DNA of 64,000 bases from Limonium bicolor (Eukaryota; Streptophyta; Magnoliopsida; Caryophyllales; Plumbaginaceae). The stretch covers positions 144,835,296 through 144,899,295 of the forward strand of contig CM041776.1 in assembly GCA_023374045.1 (NCBI GenBank), given 5' to 3'. The position numbers and the translations under genes were made by a program. Positions 33,860 through 45,100 of this stretch are shown in pieces (the stretch's first letter is position 1; each line of letters begins with the position of its first letter). The notes beneath the pieces are model-generated. The model made no database searches. It was not told the origin of the DNA and saw only the letters and a list, made by a program, of their open reading frames with translations.

Positions 33860-35048
33860 GTAGGTGGTTACTCGATTCAGTTTGGAAGTTCAGCCATGGG
33901 GTGTTGCAAGAGCGTTATCTGATTTTTGTGTGTGATTCTATTAGCATTAATTGTGATTTTGGAATGGCTAAACCCCCATGGTTTCCTGTTTAATGTCTGA
34001 TTTGGTGTGTGTGCTTAATTGGCAATTTGTGGTGTTGAATTGCGTTGTTTTTCTGCTCTGTTCGTCTTCTGAAATTTGCAGTTTCGCACTGTCCGAACTT
34101 CTATCCGAGCTTTGAAGTTCGGACAGTGCGTTTTTGCCTTTCTGATTTCTAAATTCGGGGTATGCCGAACATCTGTCCGAACTTGGATGTTCGGACACAC
34201 CTCAGGTTTTTTTCTGATTTAAGCTCGACCTGTGTCCGAACTTCGACGTCCGGACACAAGGTCGGACCTTCCGCGTGTTCTTCCGTAAAACCTGTCCGAA
34301 CATCCGTCCGAACTTGGATGTTCGGACATTCTGAACTTCTCTATCTGATTTCAACTCGACTTGTGTCCGAACATTGATGTCCGGACACAAGTTCGGACAT
34401 TTGGCATTCTCTGGTTTCTAAGTCTCGACTTGTGTCCGAACTTAGACGTTAGGACACAAGTTCGGACATCCCTCTGTTTTCAGCATAACTTCTTCGTTTG
34501 AACTCCGATTTGAGTGCCGTCTGTGGCATTGGATTCCTTATGTCCTGTACTACTGATTTATGAGTGTTTTGGCATATTTAAATGCAACTTTGCTTCTGTT
34601 TAAGCAACCTTTCTGTTTTGGGACATTGCACACTGTTTCTGAGCCGTGAATGGCTGGGTCGAGCTATTCCGTGGTATACCATGTAGACGTCATTCTGAGT
34701 GTGGGTCATTCCCTTTCTGTTATGTGGGGTTGACGAACCCTTTGGCTCTTTCGAGTCATTTCTGCGTTGCCGAGAGACCTGGTATGGTCTATGGGTCTCC
34801 GACCCTTCTGAGTGTGTGCATTGTGGTTTGTCCCCTTTCTGTTTAAGCGCTCTGACTGTTTTTGATATGGGAACCCCCTTGAGTTCCACTCTGTTCTGTT
34901 CTGAAAGCTTCTGGATATTGAGAATTGTGGATAAATGCTTATCTTCTCCTTCTTCTGTTTTCAATTGTTTTGAGCGACCTTGCTGATGACGGTCGCTGCT
35001 TACTGGGTAGTTGTTGTGCTCATTCCCCTACTTCTAACATTTTTGCAG
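33860..35048 (+). other. Putative LTR leader intron in the T3 5' LTR
   Basis: Donor-like AAACGAG/GTAGGTGG, branch-point-like CTAAC at 35034-35038 and TTTTTGCAG/A at 35048 bracket 1189 bases holding the island. Other donor-like sites (ATTCAG/GTTTGG near 33525 and 33695) could also serve. Confidence 0.5.
34090..34469. repeat. GTCCGAAC island in the T3 5' LTR
   Basis: About six inverted-repeat units of 50-80 bp. Two designs alternate. In one, two GTCCGAAC copies precede one GTTCGGAC, competing for it. In the other, CTTGTGTCCGAAC...GGACACAAGTTCGGAC, the hairpins CTTGTGTCC/GGACACAAG and GTCCGAAC/GTTCGGAC share bases and exclude each other (for example 34429-34467). Confidence 0.92.
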
Positions 35049-35357
35049 ATTGATCAGCGAGGATCATCTTGAGTTCTGGAGCTATAGTGTTTAGCTTTTA
35101 TTGTTCATTCAGTTTGATACTTTGAGATGTTGTAGCCTTCGGGCCTTATACTTTTGACTTCCGTTTCTGACTCAGTTTCGTATTTGGGATTTTGGTATTT
35201 GCTTCCGCTGTATTTGAATACATTGGTTTACATGTTTATGTAAACTTCGTTTTGGGCCTTTATTGCGTTTGAGTGTTTTAGAGCCTTGCGTTATTAGGTA
35301 GTAATACGCGGCGTGTAGCACCCTAACTCTTAGGCCGGTTTTAGGGGTGTTACATTT

Positions 35358-35372
35358 AGTGGTATCAGAGCC
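35358..35372 (+). promoter_or_regulatory. Primer-binding site of T3 (initiator Met tRNA)
   Basis: TGGTATCAGAGCC lies five bases after the LTR end and complements the 3' end of plant initiator Met tRNA, which primes minus-strand DNA synthesis. Confidence 0.95.
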
Positions 35373-35485
35373 AGGTTTGGCTTTCTTTGGTGTATGTGGG
35401 TGTGTTTGCTTGTGTGAGAGTCAGTTGTGACAGTGGTTGACAGTATGAGTTAGTTCTGACAAGTTTTGGATTTGTATATCTCAGA

Positions 35486-36480
35486 ATGGCTCCTCGTAGG
35501 ACACCAGTGACCCTCAGGGAGATGCTGCGGATGTAGTGCAGCAGTTTGTGACGCAGTTGATGCAGACGATGGCTGCAGCTGCTGGGGGAGCTGGTGGAGG
35601 AGCTGGTGGTGCTGGCCCAGCAGGGGCGAATGCAGTGGGAGGCCGAGTCCGAGCACTCAGGAGTTCATGAAGCTAAAGCCACCTTCTTTCGACGGCTGTG
35701 GCGACCCTCAGGAGGCAAGCCATTGATTACTGAGGTCGAGGACCTGCTGAGAGTGATGGGGTCGGAGGACGACCAGAAGGTAGACTTCGCTACGTTCCTC
35801 TTCAAGGGGGAGGCGAAGGCGGAGTGGTGGCGCATAGTGATGGGTAGACATCCCCAGCCTTGGACCTGGGATCAGTTCTGCTTGGAGTTCAACAAGCAGT
35901 TCTATCCGGATGTCTACAAGGACCAGAAGATCAATGAGTATAACCGGCTGCGTCAAGGAAGAGATATGACCGTAGAGGAGTATGTGAGGAAGTTCGTGAC
36001 TCTGTCGAAGTATGCTCCGGAGCCAGATGAGGATAGGAAGGCTCGTAAGTTCGAGAGCGGTTGAGGCCAGACATCAGGTCGGCGGTGACACTCTTCGTCA
36101 CCGGACTTTCAGAGATGTGGCGGATGTCGCCCTGCTGGTAGAGGCTGACATCAGGGGCAGACAGGCGGGCAAAGACCATAAGGGAAGAGGCGTGCTGAGG
36201 AGCCTCAGAAGAAGGAGGCTGCTCTCTCCTCAAAAGAAGCAGACCTATGGAGATCGCCGGGGAGCTTCTTCATCTTCGTCAGCTGGGGCGAAGTGTGGGG
36301 CTTGTGGTCGCTCCCATCCTGGTAGGGAGTGCTACAAGAAGACTGGTGCCTGCTTTAAGTGCGGGTCGATGGAGCACCGGATCGCTCAGTGCCTCAGGCA
36401 TCCAGTAGAGGTTCAGGAGATAGAGGCACCGGCTCAGATTCAGGGGCGAGGTCTGATCAGAAGAAACCTCAGACTCAGGC
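35486..36480 (+). pseudogene. gag: T3 gag (nucleocapsid polyprotein), broken
   Basis: The likely start ATG at 35486 is followed after 16 codons by TAG (35534), and the frame then shifts. The capsid-like part is readable at 35594-36064 (motifs VEDLLRVMG, FLFKGEAKAEWWR, QFYPDVYKDQKINEY). A shift near 36050 moves the rest to another frame, where two zinc knuckles occur: CGACGRSHPGREC (36294-36332, CX2CX3HX4C) and CFKCGSMEHRIAQC (36351-36392, CX2CX4HX4C). Gag packages the RNA; the paired knuckles are typical of Tekay/Del chromoviruses. This copy cannot give a full protein. Confidence 0.9.
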
Positions 36481-37000
36481 CCGGGTTTATGCTATGGCGG
36501 GGGAGCGTGATCGTGCTGGTGATCGCGTCATCTCAGGTATCCTCCAGATTCATTCTCGAGATGTATTTGTCTGTTTGACTCTGGAGCTACGCATTCTTTT
36601 GTGCTATGATTTGTTGGGTGATCTTGGACTGACTGCTGTGCCTAGTGAGATAGACCTATGTGTGAGTAGTCCGTTAGGTGGGGTTGCCCCTTGTGTGCTG
36701 GATTCTGTGTGTAAGGCTTGTCCCATAGTAGTTCGGGACAAGACCTTTTGTGCTGACCTCATCCCGATGCGGATGACCTGTTTTGATGTGATCCTGGGCA
36801 TGGATTGGCTAGCAGAGCACCATGCCCATATAGATTGTGCAGCGAGGAGAGTAGTATTCGACTTGCCAGACGGGACTCGCTTTGCTTTCTCTGGGAATGC
36901 AGTTCCATGTGCGCCGGTGATTGTGTCAGCGATGCAGGCAGCCAGTTTCTTGAGGAAGGGCTGCCAGGGCTTCTTATGTTATCTGCCAGAGGTGCGAGAG
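36481..37000 (+). pseudogene. pol: T3 aspartic protease, frameshifted at the active site
   Basis: The catalytic motif DSGAT is readable at 36577-36591 in a frame different from both flanks, consistent with a single lost base before it and another shift after it. Downstream, FDVILGMDWLAEHHAHIDC and VVFDLPDG belong to the conserved protease C-terminal part (ILGMDWL). The protease would cleave Gag-Pol. Two nearby indels of opposite sense are needed to explain the reading. Confidence 0.87.
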
Positions 37001-37890
37001 GGATCTAGCTTGGAGAGCATCCCGATCGTCAGAGAGTTCCCAGAGGTCTTCCAGGACGACGTGCCCGGACTTCCACCAGCTGCGAGGTGGAGTTCACGAT
37101 CGATTTAGCGCCAGAGACTTAGCCGTCTCTAGGGCCCCTTACCGTATGAGTCCAGCGGAGTTGAAGGAGCTGAAGGTTCAGCTTCAGGAGTTGTTAGATA
37201 AGGGCTTCATACGCCCTAGTGTTTCGCCTTGGGGAGCGCCAGTGCTGTTTGTGAAGAAGAAGGATGGACCTTCAGATTGTGCATCGACTATAGAGAGCTG
37301 AACAAGGTGACCATCAAGAACGTCCCCTTCCGCGCATAGATGATTTGTTTGACCAGTTGCGGGCGCCACAGTGTTCTCGAAGATAGATCTTCGTTCAGGC
37401 TACCATCAGTTGAGATTAAGGCCGACGAAGGTTAGGCCGGCTTTTCTTGTAAGTAGGACCGTTATGTCTTACAAGTTCCTAGTTATGCCGTTTGGTCTGA
37501 CTAATGCTCCATCAGTATTCATGGACATGATGAACCGGGTTTTCAAACCCTATCTGGATCAGTTTGTAGTGGTCTTCATAGATGATATCTTGGTGTACTC
37601 CAGGAGCGCAGAGGAGCATGAGGAGCATCTGAGGATTGTTTTGCAGACGCTGAAGGATCGTGAGCTGTATGCTAATGTGAAGAAGTGTGACTTCTGGCTT
37701 GATCGCGTGGTATTCTTGGGACATGTGGTCTCGAAGGACGGTATCTCAGTGGATCCTGAGAAGGTTAGAGCTGTGATGGAGTGGGCGAGGCCCACGAATG
37801 TGGCTGAGATCCGTAGTTTCCTTGGGTTAGCTGGGTATTACAGGAAATTTGTCGAGGGGTTCTCTAAGATTGTATCCCCGCTGACCCGTC
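37001..37890 (+). pseudogene. pol: T3 reverse transcriptase, broken
   Basis: Conserved blocks appear in order: [79 protein letters not shown], the catalytic FIDD (37575-37586) and [14 protein letters not shown]. The part 37371-37895 stays open, while the N-terminal part has several one-base shifts between 37080 and 37370. It copies element RNA into DNA. The YxDD-box variant is FIDD, as is usual for Ty3/gypsy. Confidence 0.93.
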
Positions 37891-38340
37891 GTTGAGGAAG
37901 GAGATTAAGTATGAGTGGAGCGAGGCTTGCGAGCAGAGCTTCCAGGAGATTAAGAAGAGACTGACGACGGCACCGATTCTGACTTTGCCTTCTGGGACCG
38001 AGGGATTCGAGGTCTTCTGTGATGCGTCCCATAAGGACTAGGGATGTGTTCTGATGCTGCAGGGTTAGGTGGTGGCTTATGGCTCTCAACAGCTTAAGCC
38101 CTATGAGAAGAACTACCCTACCCACGACCTGGAGTTGGCAGCTGTAGTGTTCGCGCTGAAGATTTGGAGGCATTATCTGTATGGAGCGTCGTGTAAGGTT
38201 TACACGGACCACAAGAGTCTCAAGTATTTGTTCACTCAGAAGGAGCTGAACTTGAGACAGAGGAGGTGGTGGAGCTACTTCACGACTACGATTTAGAGAT
38301 CCTCTACCACCCGGGTAGAGCGAATGTTGTTGCAGATGCC
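37891..38340 (+). pseudogene. pol: T3 RNase H, with in-frame stops
   Basis: Follows RT directly. Recognisable parts are the tether (CEQSFQEIKKRLTTAPIL), FCDAS with a catalytic Asp near 38018, [14 protein letters not shown] with catalytic Glu, and YTDHKSL with catalytic Asp. TAG stops interrupt it at 38039-38041 and 38066-38068, and there is a shift at about 37893. RNase H removes the RNA strand after copying. Confidence 0.9.
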
Positions 38341-39740
38341 TTGAGCCGGAGAGGTGCTTCGGGTGTAGCTTGTGCTCTGACAGGAGTTCAGAGGTCCGCC
38401 TTAGAGCTGCAGGTATGGGTGTTTGGGTAGTCAGACCAGCCAGTGCCAGTGTGATAGCAGCGCTTCAGGTTCAGTCTTTGTTGGTCGACAGGATCCGGGT
38501 TGGTCAGAAGCAGACTCAGCTTTGTGCCGGATTAGAGAGGGGCTGTCTTCAGAGCAGAATTCAGACTTCAGTGTCTCCAACGATGGGTTTGTACGTTTCA
38601 GAGGCCGTGTATGTGTGCCAGACGATGCAGTGCTGCGTAGGGAGATCCTTCAGGAGGCTCATGGAGCGCCATATTCAGTTCACCCAGGAGGGGTGAAGAT
38701 GTATCAAGATCTCAGGGAGTCATTCTGGTGGTCTTGGATGAAGCGTGACATCTCCGAGTTTGTTTCGAAGTGCCAGACCTATCAGCAGATTAAGGCTGAG
38801 CACCAGAGGCCAGCGGGTTGCTTCAGCCCCTTCCCTTCCTGAGTGGAAGTGGGAGAGTGTGGGGATGGATTTTGTTATGGGTTTGCCCAGGACTCCTTCG
38901 GGTTGTGATGCTGTATGGGTGATAGTCGATCGTCTGACGAAGTCTGCTCATTTTCTGCCGGTGAAGAAGACCTTCAGTTTGGAGCGTTTAGCTCGGTTGT
39001 ATCTTGATGAGATAGTGAGGCTTCACGGTGTGCCTACTACTATTGTGTCTGATCGTGACCCACGTTTTGTTTCGAGATTTTGGCGCAGTTTGCATAAGGC
39101 CTTGGTACGTACGATTTAGCGTTCAGTTCAGTTTACCATCCTCAGTCGGATGGCCAGGCAGAGAGGACTAATCAGGTTTTGGAGGACATGCTTCGCGCAT
39201 GTGTCCTGGACTTTGGAGGTAGCTGGGAGCAGCATGTGACTCTGATTGAGTTCGCCTACAACAACAGCTTTCAGGCGAGCATTGGTATGGCTCTGTTTGA
39301 AGCGTTGTATGGTAGGAGTGCAGGTCACCCATCTGTTGGGATGACCTGAAGGAGAGGGTCTTGGTTGGACCCGAGCTGGTGCAGGGAGCAGTAGAGAAGA
39401 TCAGGACGATTCGGGAGCGTTTGCTTGTTGCTCAGAGCAGACAGAAGTGCTATGCAGACCAGAGGCGCAGGCCGCTTGAGTTTGAGGTTGGAGATCATGT
39501 TTATCTGCGTGTGTCGCCGGTCAGAGGCGTGGTCCGGTTTGGGAAGCGTGGGAAGCTTAGCCCGAGGTTCGTTGGACCGTTTGAGATTCTGGAGAGGATT
39601 GGCCCTGTGGCCTACCGTCTAGCCTTGCCTCCATCTTTGTCAGCTGTGCATAACGTCTTCCATGTGTCTATGTTGAGGAAGTATCTGCATGATCTGTCTC
39701 ATGTGATCGACTACAGCCAGCTTCAGTTGAGAGAGGAATG
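38341..39740 (+). pseudogene. pol: T3 integrase, broken
   Basis: The zinc-binding end reads AHGAPYSVHPGGVKMYQDL...[10 protein letters not shown], with the second Cys of the HHCC motif replaced by Tyr. The core reads MDFVMGLP, then SDRDPRF, and then YHPQSDGQAERTNQ in another frame (about 39128-39170), giving the D,D,E triad. The C-terminal GPY/F module reads RFVGPFEILERIGPVAYRLALP (about 39565-39630). Shifts occur near 38840, 39095-39120 and 39345. It would insert the DNA copy. Confidence 0.92.
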
Positions 39741-39908
39741 CTGCTTCGAGGCGGTGCCTACTCGTATTTTAGCCAGAGATGTCCGTCGGCTTCGTAGCAA
39801 GACCTGCCTATGGTGAAGGTCCAGTGGTCGGATCAGTTAGAGAGTGAAGCTACATGGGAGCTCGAAGATGAGCTGCGTGCCAAGTATCCCTCCCTGTTCG
39901 AGCAGTAA
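39741..39908 (+). pseudogene. pol: T3 integrase C-terminal chromodomain remnant
   Basis: After a TRILARDVRRLRSK linker the frame breaks near 39805. The tail VKVQWSDQLESEATWELEDELR continues to a TAA at 39906-39908. VKVQW and ATWE match the beta strand and helix start of chromovirus chromodomains, which steer insertion to particular chromatin. The first aromatic-cage position is not evident, as in group II chromodomains. Confidence 0.8.
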
Positions 39909-39916
39909 GGTGAGTT

Positions 39917-39952
39917 AATCTCGAGGACGAGATTCTTTTAAGGGGGAGGTGA
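39917..39952 (+). promoter_or_regulatory. T3 polypurine tract with upstream hairpin
   Basis: AATCTCG-AGGA-CGAGATT (39917-39934, perfect 7-bp stem) is followed by CTTTTAAGGGGGAGGTGA and the 3' LTR. It is the same device as in A and C, with a different stem sequence. Confidence 0.92.
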
Positions 39953-40693
39953 TGTTATAACCCGTATAATTCCTAGTTTATATTATATCAGTTGCAATGT
40001 TGTTCTAAGTTGGATTATCCATTTCCTTGTTGTCAGTTGGGATGTCGGCGGTATTGTTTTATTGTAGAGGGCAAGGAAGTCTTTCCATAAAACAATTAAG
40101 GTAATTGTTTTATTAAGTGAATAAGTAAAGGAATTATCTTTTTTTTTCCTTTCCATTTAGCGATCATTATTTCCTCATCAATCTGAATCGTGGAGCGTGT
40201 CTTCATCGTGCCTTCAGAGCGACAGTTTTGACTCCTTCCTCCCTCTCTGCTCTCTCTCTCAATTTCTTCCTCTGCTGCGATCGTGTGTCCTTCTGTTGCT
40301 GCTTCGGATGTGTCGCTCATTGCTGCGTGGCTGCTGAGAATTCCTGTGTCGCGAATTCAGGTTTGGAGTTACAGATTGTGTATTCCAGCGTAGTTTTTTC
40401 CTCTCTTCTATTTTCTGATTTTGAGACTTCGGTTTGATGAATTCAGAGGTTGCTGGGTTGTTCTTCGATCTGCGAGTTGCGCGGGCTGTAGACTGTTTGG
40501 ATTGAGGGATTTCTAGACTCCCGAATTCATGTTTGTGTTGCAGTTTTCGAGGTTTTGAGTTTGGGGTTTCCTTCTTCGTTTTCTGATTTTGGATTTGACA
40601 TTGTGGGAATCAGTTGCTGTGGATCTCTGTCGGATTTTTGGACTGCTGTAGACTGTCTCAGATCGTTGGATTGTTCGGCTCAGATTAAACGAG

Positions 40694-41881
40694 GTAGGTG
40701 GTTACTCGATTCAGTTTGGAAGTTTAGTCATGGGGTGTTGCAAGAGCGTTATCTGATTTTGTGTGTGATTCTATTAGCATTTGTGTGATTTGGAATGGCT
40801 AAACCCCCATGGTTTCCTGTTTTAATGTCTGATTTGGTGTGTGTGCTTATTGGCAATTCGTGGTGTTGAATTGCGTTGTTTTTTCTACTCTGTTCGTCTT
40901 CTGAAATTTGCAGTTTCGCACTGTCCGAACTTCTGTCCGAGCTTTGAAGTTCGGACAGTGCGTTTTTGCCTTTCTGATTTCTAAATTCGGGGTATGTCCG
41001 AACATCTGTCCGAACTTGGATGTTCGGACACACCCTCAGGTTTTCTTCTGATTTAAGCTTGACCTGTGTCCGAACTTCGACGTCCGGACACAAGGTCGGA
41101 CCTTCCGCGTGTTCTTCCGTAAAACCTGTCCGAACATCCGTCCGAACTTGGATGTTCGGACATTCTGAACTTCTCTATCTGATTTCAACTCGACTTGTGT
41201 CCGAACATTGATGTCTGGACACAAGTTCGGACATTTGGCATTCTCTGGTTTCTGAGTCTCGACTTGTGTCCGAACTTAGACGTTAGGACACAAGTTCGGA
41301 CGCCCCTCTGTTTTCAGCATAACTTCTTCGTTTGAACTCCGATTTGAGTGCCGTCTGTGGCATTGGATTCCTTATGTCCTGTACTACTGATTTATGAGTG
41401 TTTTGGCATATTTAAATGCAACTTTGCTTCTGTTTAAGCAACCTTTCTGTTTTGGGACATTGCACACTGTTTCTGAGCCGTGAATGGCTGGGTCGAGCTA
41501 TTCCGTGGTATACCATGTAGACGTCAATCTGAGTGTGGGTCATTCCTTTCTGTTCTGTGGGGTTGACGAACCCTTTGGCTCTTTTGAGTCATTTCTGCGT
41601 TGCCGAGAGACCTGGTATGGTCTATGGGTCTCCGACCCTTCTAAGTGTGTGCATTGTGTTTTGTCCCCTTTCTGTTTAAGCGCTCTGACTGTTTCTGATA
41701 TGGGAACCCCCTTGAGTTCCACTCTGTTTCTGTTATGAAAGCTCTGGATATTGAGAATTGTGGATAAATGCTTATCTTCTCCTTCTTCTGTTTTCAATGT
41801 TTTGAGCGACCTTGCTGATGACGGTCGCTGCTTACTGGGCATAGTTGTGTGCTCATTCCCCTACTTCTAACATTTTTGCAG
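40694..41881 (+). other. Putative LTR leader intron in the T3 3' LTR
   Basis: Same sites as in the 5' LTR: ACGAG/GTAGGTGG and CTAAC-ATTTTTGCAG. It is 1188 bases long. Confidence 0.45.
40920..41302. repeat. GTCCGAAC island in the T3 3' LTR
   Basis: Copy of 34090-34469 with very few changes, some of which alter single half-sites (for example GTCTGGAC for GTCCGGAC near 41213). Confidence 0.92.
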
Positions 41882-42188
41882 ATTGATCAGCGAGGATCGT
41901 CTTGAGTTCTGGAGCTATAGTGTTTAGCTTTTATTGTTCATTCAGTTTGATACTTTGAGATGTTGTAGCCTTCGGGCCTTATACTTTTGACTTCCGTTTC
42001 TGACTCAGTTTCGTATTTGGGATTTTGGTATTTGCTTCCGCTGTATTTGAATACATTGGTTTACAATGTTTATGTAAACTTTGTTTTGGGCCTTTATTGC
42101 GTTTGAGTGTTTTAGAGCCTTGCGTTATTAGGTAGTAATCACGCGCGTGTAGCACCCTTAACTCTTAGGCCGGTTTTAGGGTGTTACA

Positions 42189-45100
42189 CTTAGTAACTGA
42201 GGTCTCTTTCCATAGAGCCTCTTATCTTCTTTCTGATTTTTGTCTACTAGGAATGCACTTCCAGTTCCTTAAGGAAGTGGGTAGTGTGCTTCCTGTGAAA
42301 TCTTACCTAACCAGGTCCAGACTACTGGGATCAATGCACAGTTCGTCTACCATCTTATTCCTTACTTAATCGGTCTAAACTCATAAATCTAATGGCTCAG
42401 TGTCAATATTCGACAACTTATACATGATGGTCACTTTCTGCGCGCATGACTTAATCCCCTTATAATAAATATTGTACTCACGACCCACTACCGTGGTGGT
42501 TGCCTTTACTCTGTTGCCCATTGATGGGGCAACTACTTACTCATTTATTTAACATCTTATCTTATATTCATCCCTTCTTGGTTAAGCACACTGGGAGTTC
42601 TCTAATTTCGGTGTTGGCGGTTGTCATACCGTGCTGTAAAATGGTTATCTCTAATACAAAGGTGTTCTTCTCAATCTCAGGTTCATAAGTAGGCTAATTT
42701 TTTTTTCTCACATTCCATCCTTATGATGTTATCTACATGTAATTTACCGGTTACTGAAGAAGTCATCCGTTTACTCAAAGCTCTTCTGAGCGTTGGCACT
42801 TGACGTGCCATTCTGTGCACTCACCAGTTATCTCTGATGATTATGAATCTTAAATCCTGGGTGTTGGATATGAGGTCTGTCTCTGCGCCTTCCTTATTAC
42901 TCAAGTGTATCTGGTATGTTCTAAGGTAATTTCAAGGTTTACAGTTTCCATTCTCTAACAAACGTATTATTTCTCTAATAAGTGAAAGCCCTTTTTGAGG
43001 GGTTTATTCCCACTCTTGGCCTCACAACAAGGAGAGGTATCCCCACCCTAAAAGGCATGGTTCGTTCTCCTCCCTGCCAATGTACTATCTCATTATTCTC
43101 ATGGTGCCTTTCGGGGTAATATTTCCACAATCTAAGTTATAGGTTGTAACCGTTCACATCTACAATTGTAGTTCCTTCATGGCTTGAATAAGCTCTTTAC
43201 AACTTACTGTGCCTCGGGCTCTGATGTGGTTAACATCTTGGCTCATAGGCTGTTAGTGCTTAATGTCATTGGGGGAGAGCGGTGCTCGGTCATCCCTGTA
43301 CTCTACTCATCTGTGGGTTATCTCTAAGACTTGTTCTTAGACGCTATCCACCGTTAGGTTACATTTTAAATGTAGTATCGGATTCATGGTAAGTTGCTGC
43401 AATCCTGCTTCCTGCTATGGAAGTTTATTCAGGTGATCTGAGGTTACTTAATGTCCTTGACAATACTGTCATTTACTAGACTTATGTCTTTTAGCAAATA
43501 AGGCTAAGTTCGTATTAGGCGTTTGCCTTACGGTGTCCAAGTCGGAATCATCCTGTCATCTTATACCCCCACCTCAACGCTTCGTTCAACTTCCGTTGAC
43601 TATGCCACCCATTGATAATTGTTCACACTGGGGTGTTAATGAGTAGGCACCCAGTATTAGCTGTCATTCATCAGTTCGTTCGGCTCGTCTATGCACGCTC
43701 TGTGGGGGTAGTCCTCTGAGCTTTCCTTTTCCAGGGTTGTACGTCTTTAATCTTAGTAGGTTATAGCTTACGTTCATTTCTTTTATCCTTGTTTTTGGGT
43801 TTCCCACATCTTCATTGAAGAATGCTTATTACTGGTATTCTTAGTGGATCAATCTGGGAGTCTATCCCATTCTTGTTGAAAGTCGTTGTGTCAACAGTCT
43901 CCATTGTATTCCGTAATACATTCTGTATGTTATTCCTTACATAGTGTTTACTCGGATCACTGAGCGATCTCCTAGGTTTTCTCTCGGGGTTTGGGATGAT
44001 GTTCTTACCGCACTGCGGTTGTTGTTGTAGTAGGTTGTACCGTTGCTAATATTTATATCGTTTAGTATCTGTCCAAGTTCGCTCCCTGCTGTGGTGTAAC
44101 CACTCATCTCATCATGGTCAGGCCGTCAGGCCCTTCCAAGGTCTCATTCTCCCGTTCTTATAGATTTACAATCCCGTATTAGTGTGTACTACAATTGTAG
44201 CGTTTGGTTATCTCACCATGATGGCTTTCCATACTATTTATCCGTGGTAGCACTTGCTATGGCAAGTGCGCCATGCAAGATGGGTTACCGGTACTGTGTG
44301 CGTCGGTAGTGGTACTTCCACCTGATCTTTTATATCTTTGATAGTCCTCGGGAATCCTTCGATGTACTTCCGTTTGGATAACTAGCCATCCGGCAGTTTC
44401 CTGTTGTTTTGACCGTACTGTCACTTATCCGGGCGTTCCTCTTTCTGAGGGAAACCCTTATTATTTTCTTATGTCTTAATCCTCGCTCCCGTTCCCACAC
44501 ATTATGTCGTGGTTACTAAGTAATGATCCTCCTTTAGGCACTACATCGTAGTCCTATTCTGGTGTACAGTTGTATGAGTTTCCACCGTCGTCCACGTTAT
44601 GTCGGCCAGGTTTGTAACCTTCTTCATTGTTTGGGGTTTGGATTCCCGTTCCTAACTGGACTTCCAGTAATCACAACTCTTATGCTTTATACTATCCCAC
44701 TGTCATGCTCACCGGATCACTGTCCGGTACTCATGTCGCTTATCTCTTCCTTTCCATTGCACTCGTAGTGCTTTTCTTATCATTGATATGGTGGGGTAAC
44801 TCGACTGCGTTGCATGTCGACCCATGTTGCGGGGTAATTACCATTCTCTTTTTGGTAGGATTCCATTGGTAGCGCCTATTTCCACGTTGCGCTCCATTTA
44901 AAACCTCCAAGTTCTCCGTAAACTGTTGTGCAACAAGATGTTTCTCGTATTGCTTACTGTTAACTAACTGCCAGATCGGGTTTTTCCCGAGTAAGAGAAG
45001 GCTTTCTTCTCTTTGGCGTTTGTTCCCATATTCAGGGTTAGGGATGTGGAGGGCGGGCTTAGGTACTATGGATATCCGGTAAATACCGGGAAGTCCTAAC

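Larger units (their letters stand above)
33123..35354 (+). mobile_element. T3 5' LTR
   Basis: Runs TGTTATAACCC to GGGGTGTTACA. It contains a CT-rich stretch at 33399-33446 that probably marks the start of the leader, several AG/GT donor-like sites, the island 34090-34469, the block 34648-34712 conserved in T1, and a CTAAC-TTTTTGCAG acceptor at 35048. Confidence 0.95.
33123..42188 (+). mobile_element. Element T3: Tekay/Del-type Ty3/gypsy chromovirus (9.1 kb)
   Basis: LTRs 33123-35354 and 39953-42188 flank a 4.6-kb internal region in the order primer site, gag, protease, RT, RNase H, integrase, chromodomain remnant, purine tract. Two zinc knuckles in gag, long LTRs and a C-terminal VKVQW...ATWE chromodomain-like tail fit the Tekay/Del clade. 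The LTRs differ by few bases, so insertion is recent, yet the coding region has several frameshifts and stops. The flanks are CCTAG (33118-33122) and CTTAG (42189-42193), 4 of 5 matching. Confidence 0.95.
39953..42188 (+). mobile_element. T3 3' LTR
   Basis: Near-identical to 33123-35354, differing mostly by one-base indels in homopolymers and a handful of substitutions. It carries the same donor-like site (40694), island (40920-41302) and acceptor (41881). Confidence 0.95.

Noticed and set aside
34090..34469. CRISPR-like array of short repeats with spacers
   Set aside because: The repeats are 8-9 bp half-sites in both orientations with variable spacing, inside a plant LTR and repeated in its partner LTR. 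There are no long identical direct repeats or cas genes.
36359..37108. A 249-codon open frame as an independent gene
   Set aside because: It is the protease/linker part of T3 gag-pol read partly out of frame; its conserved words belong to the Ty3/gypsy polyprotein.
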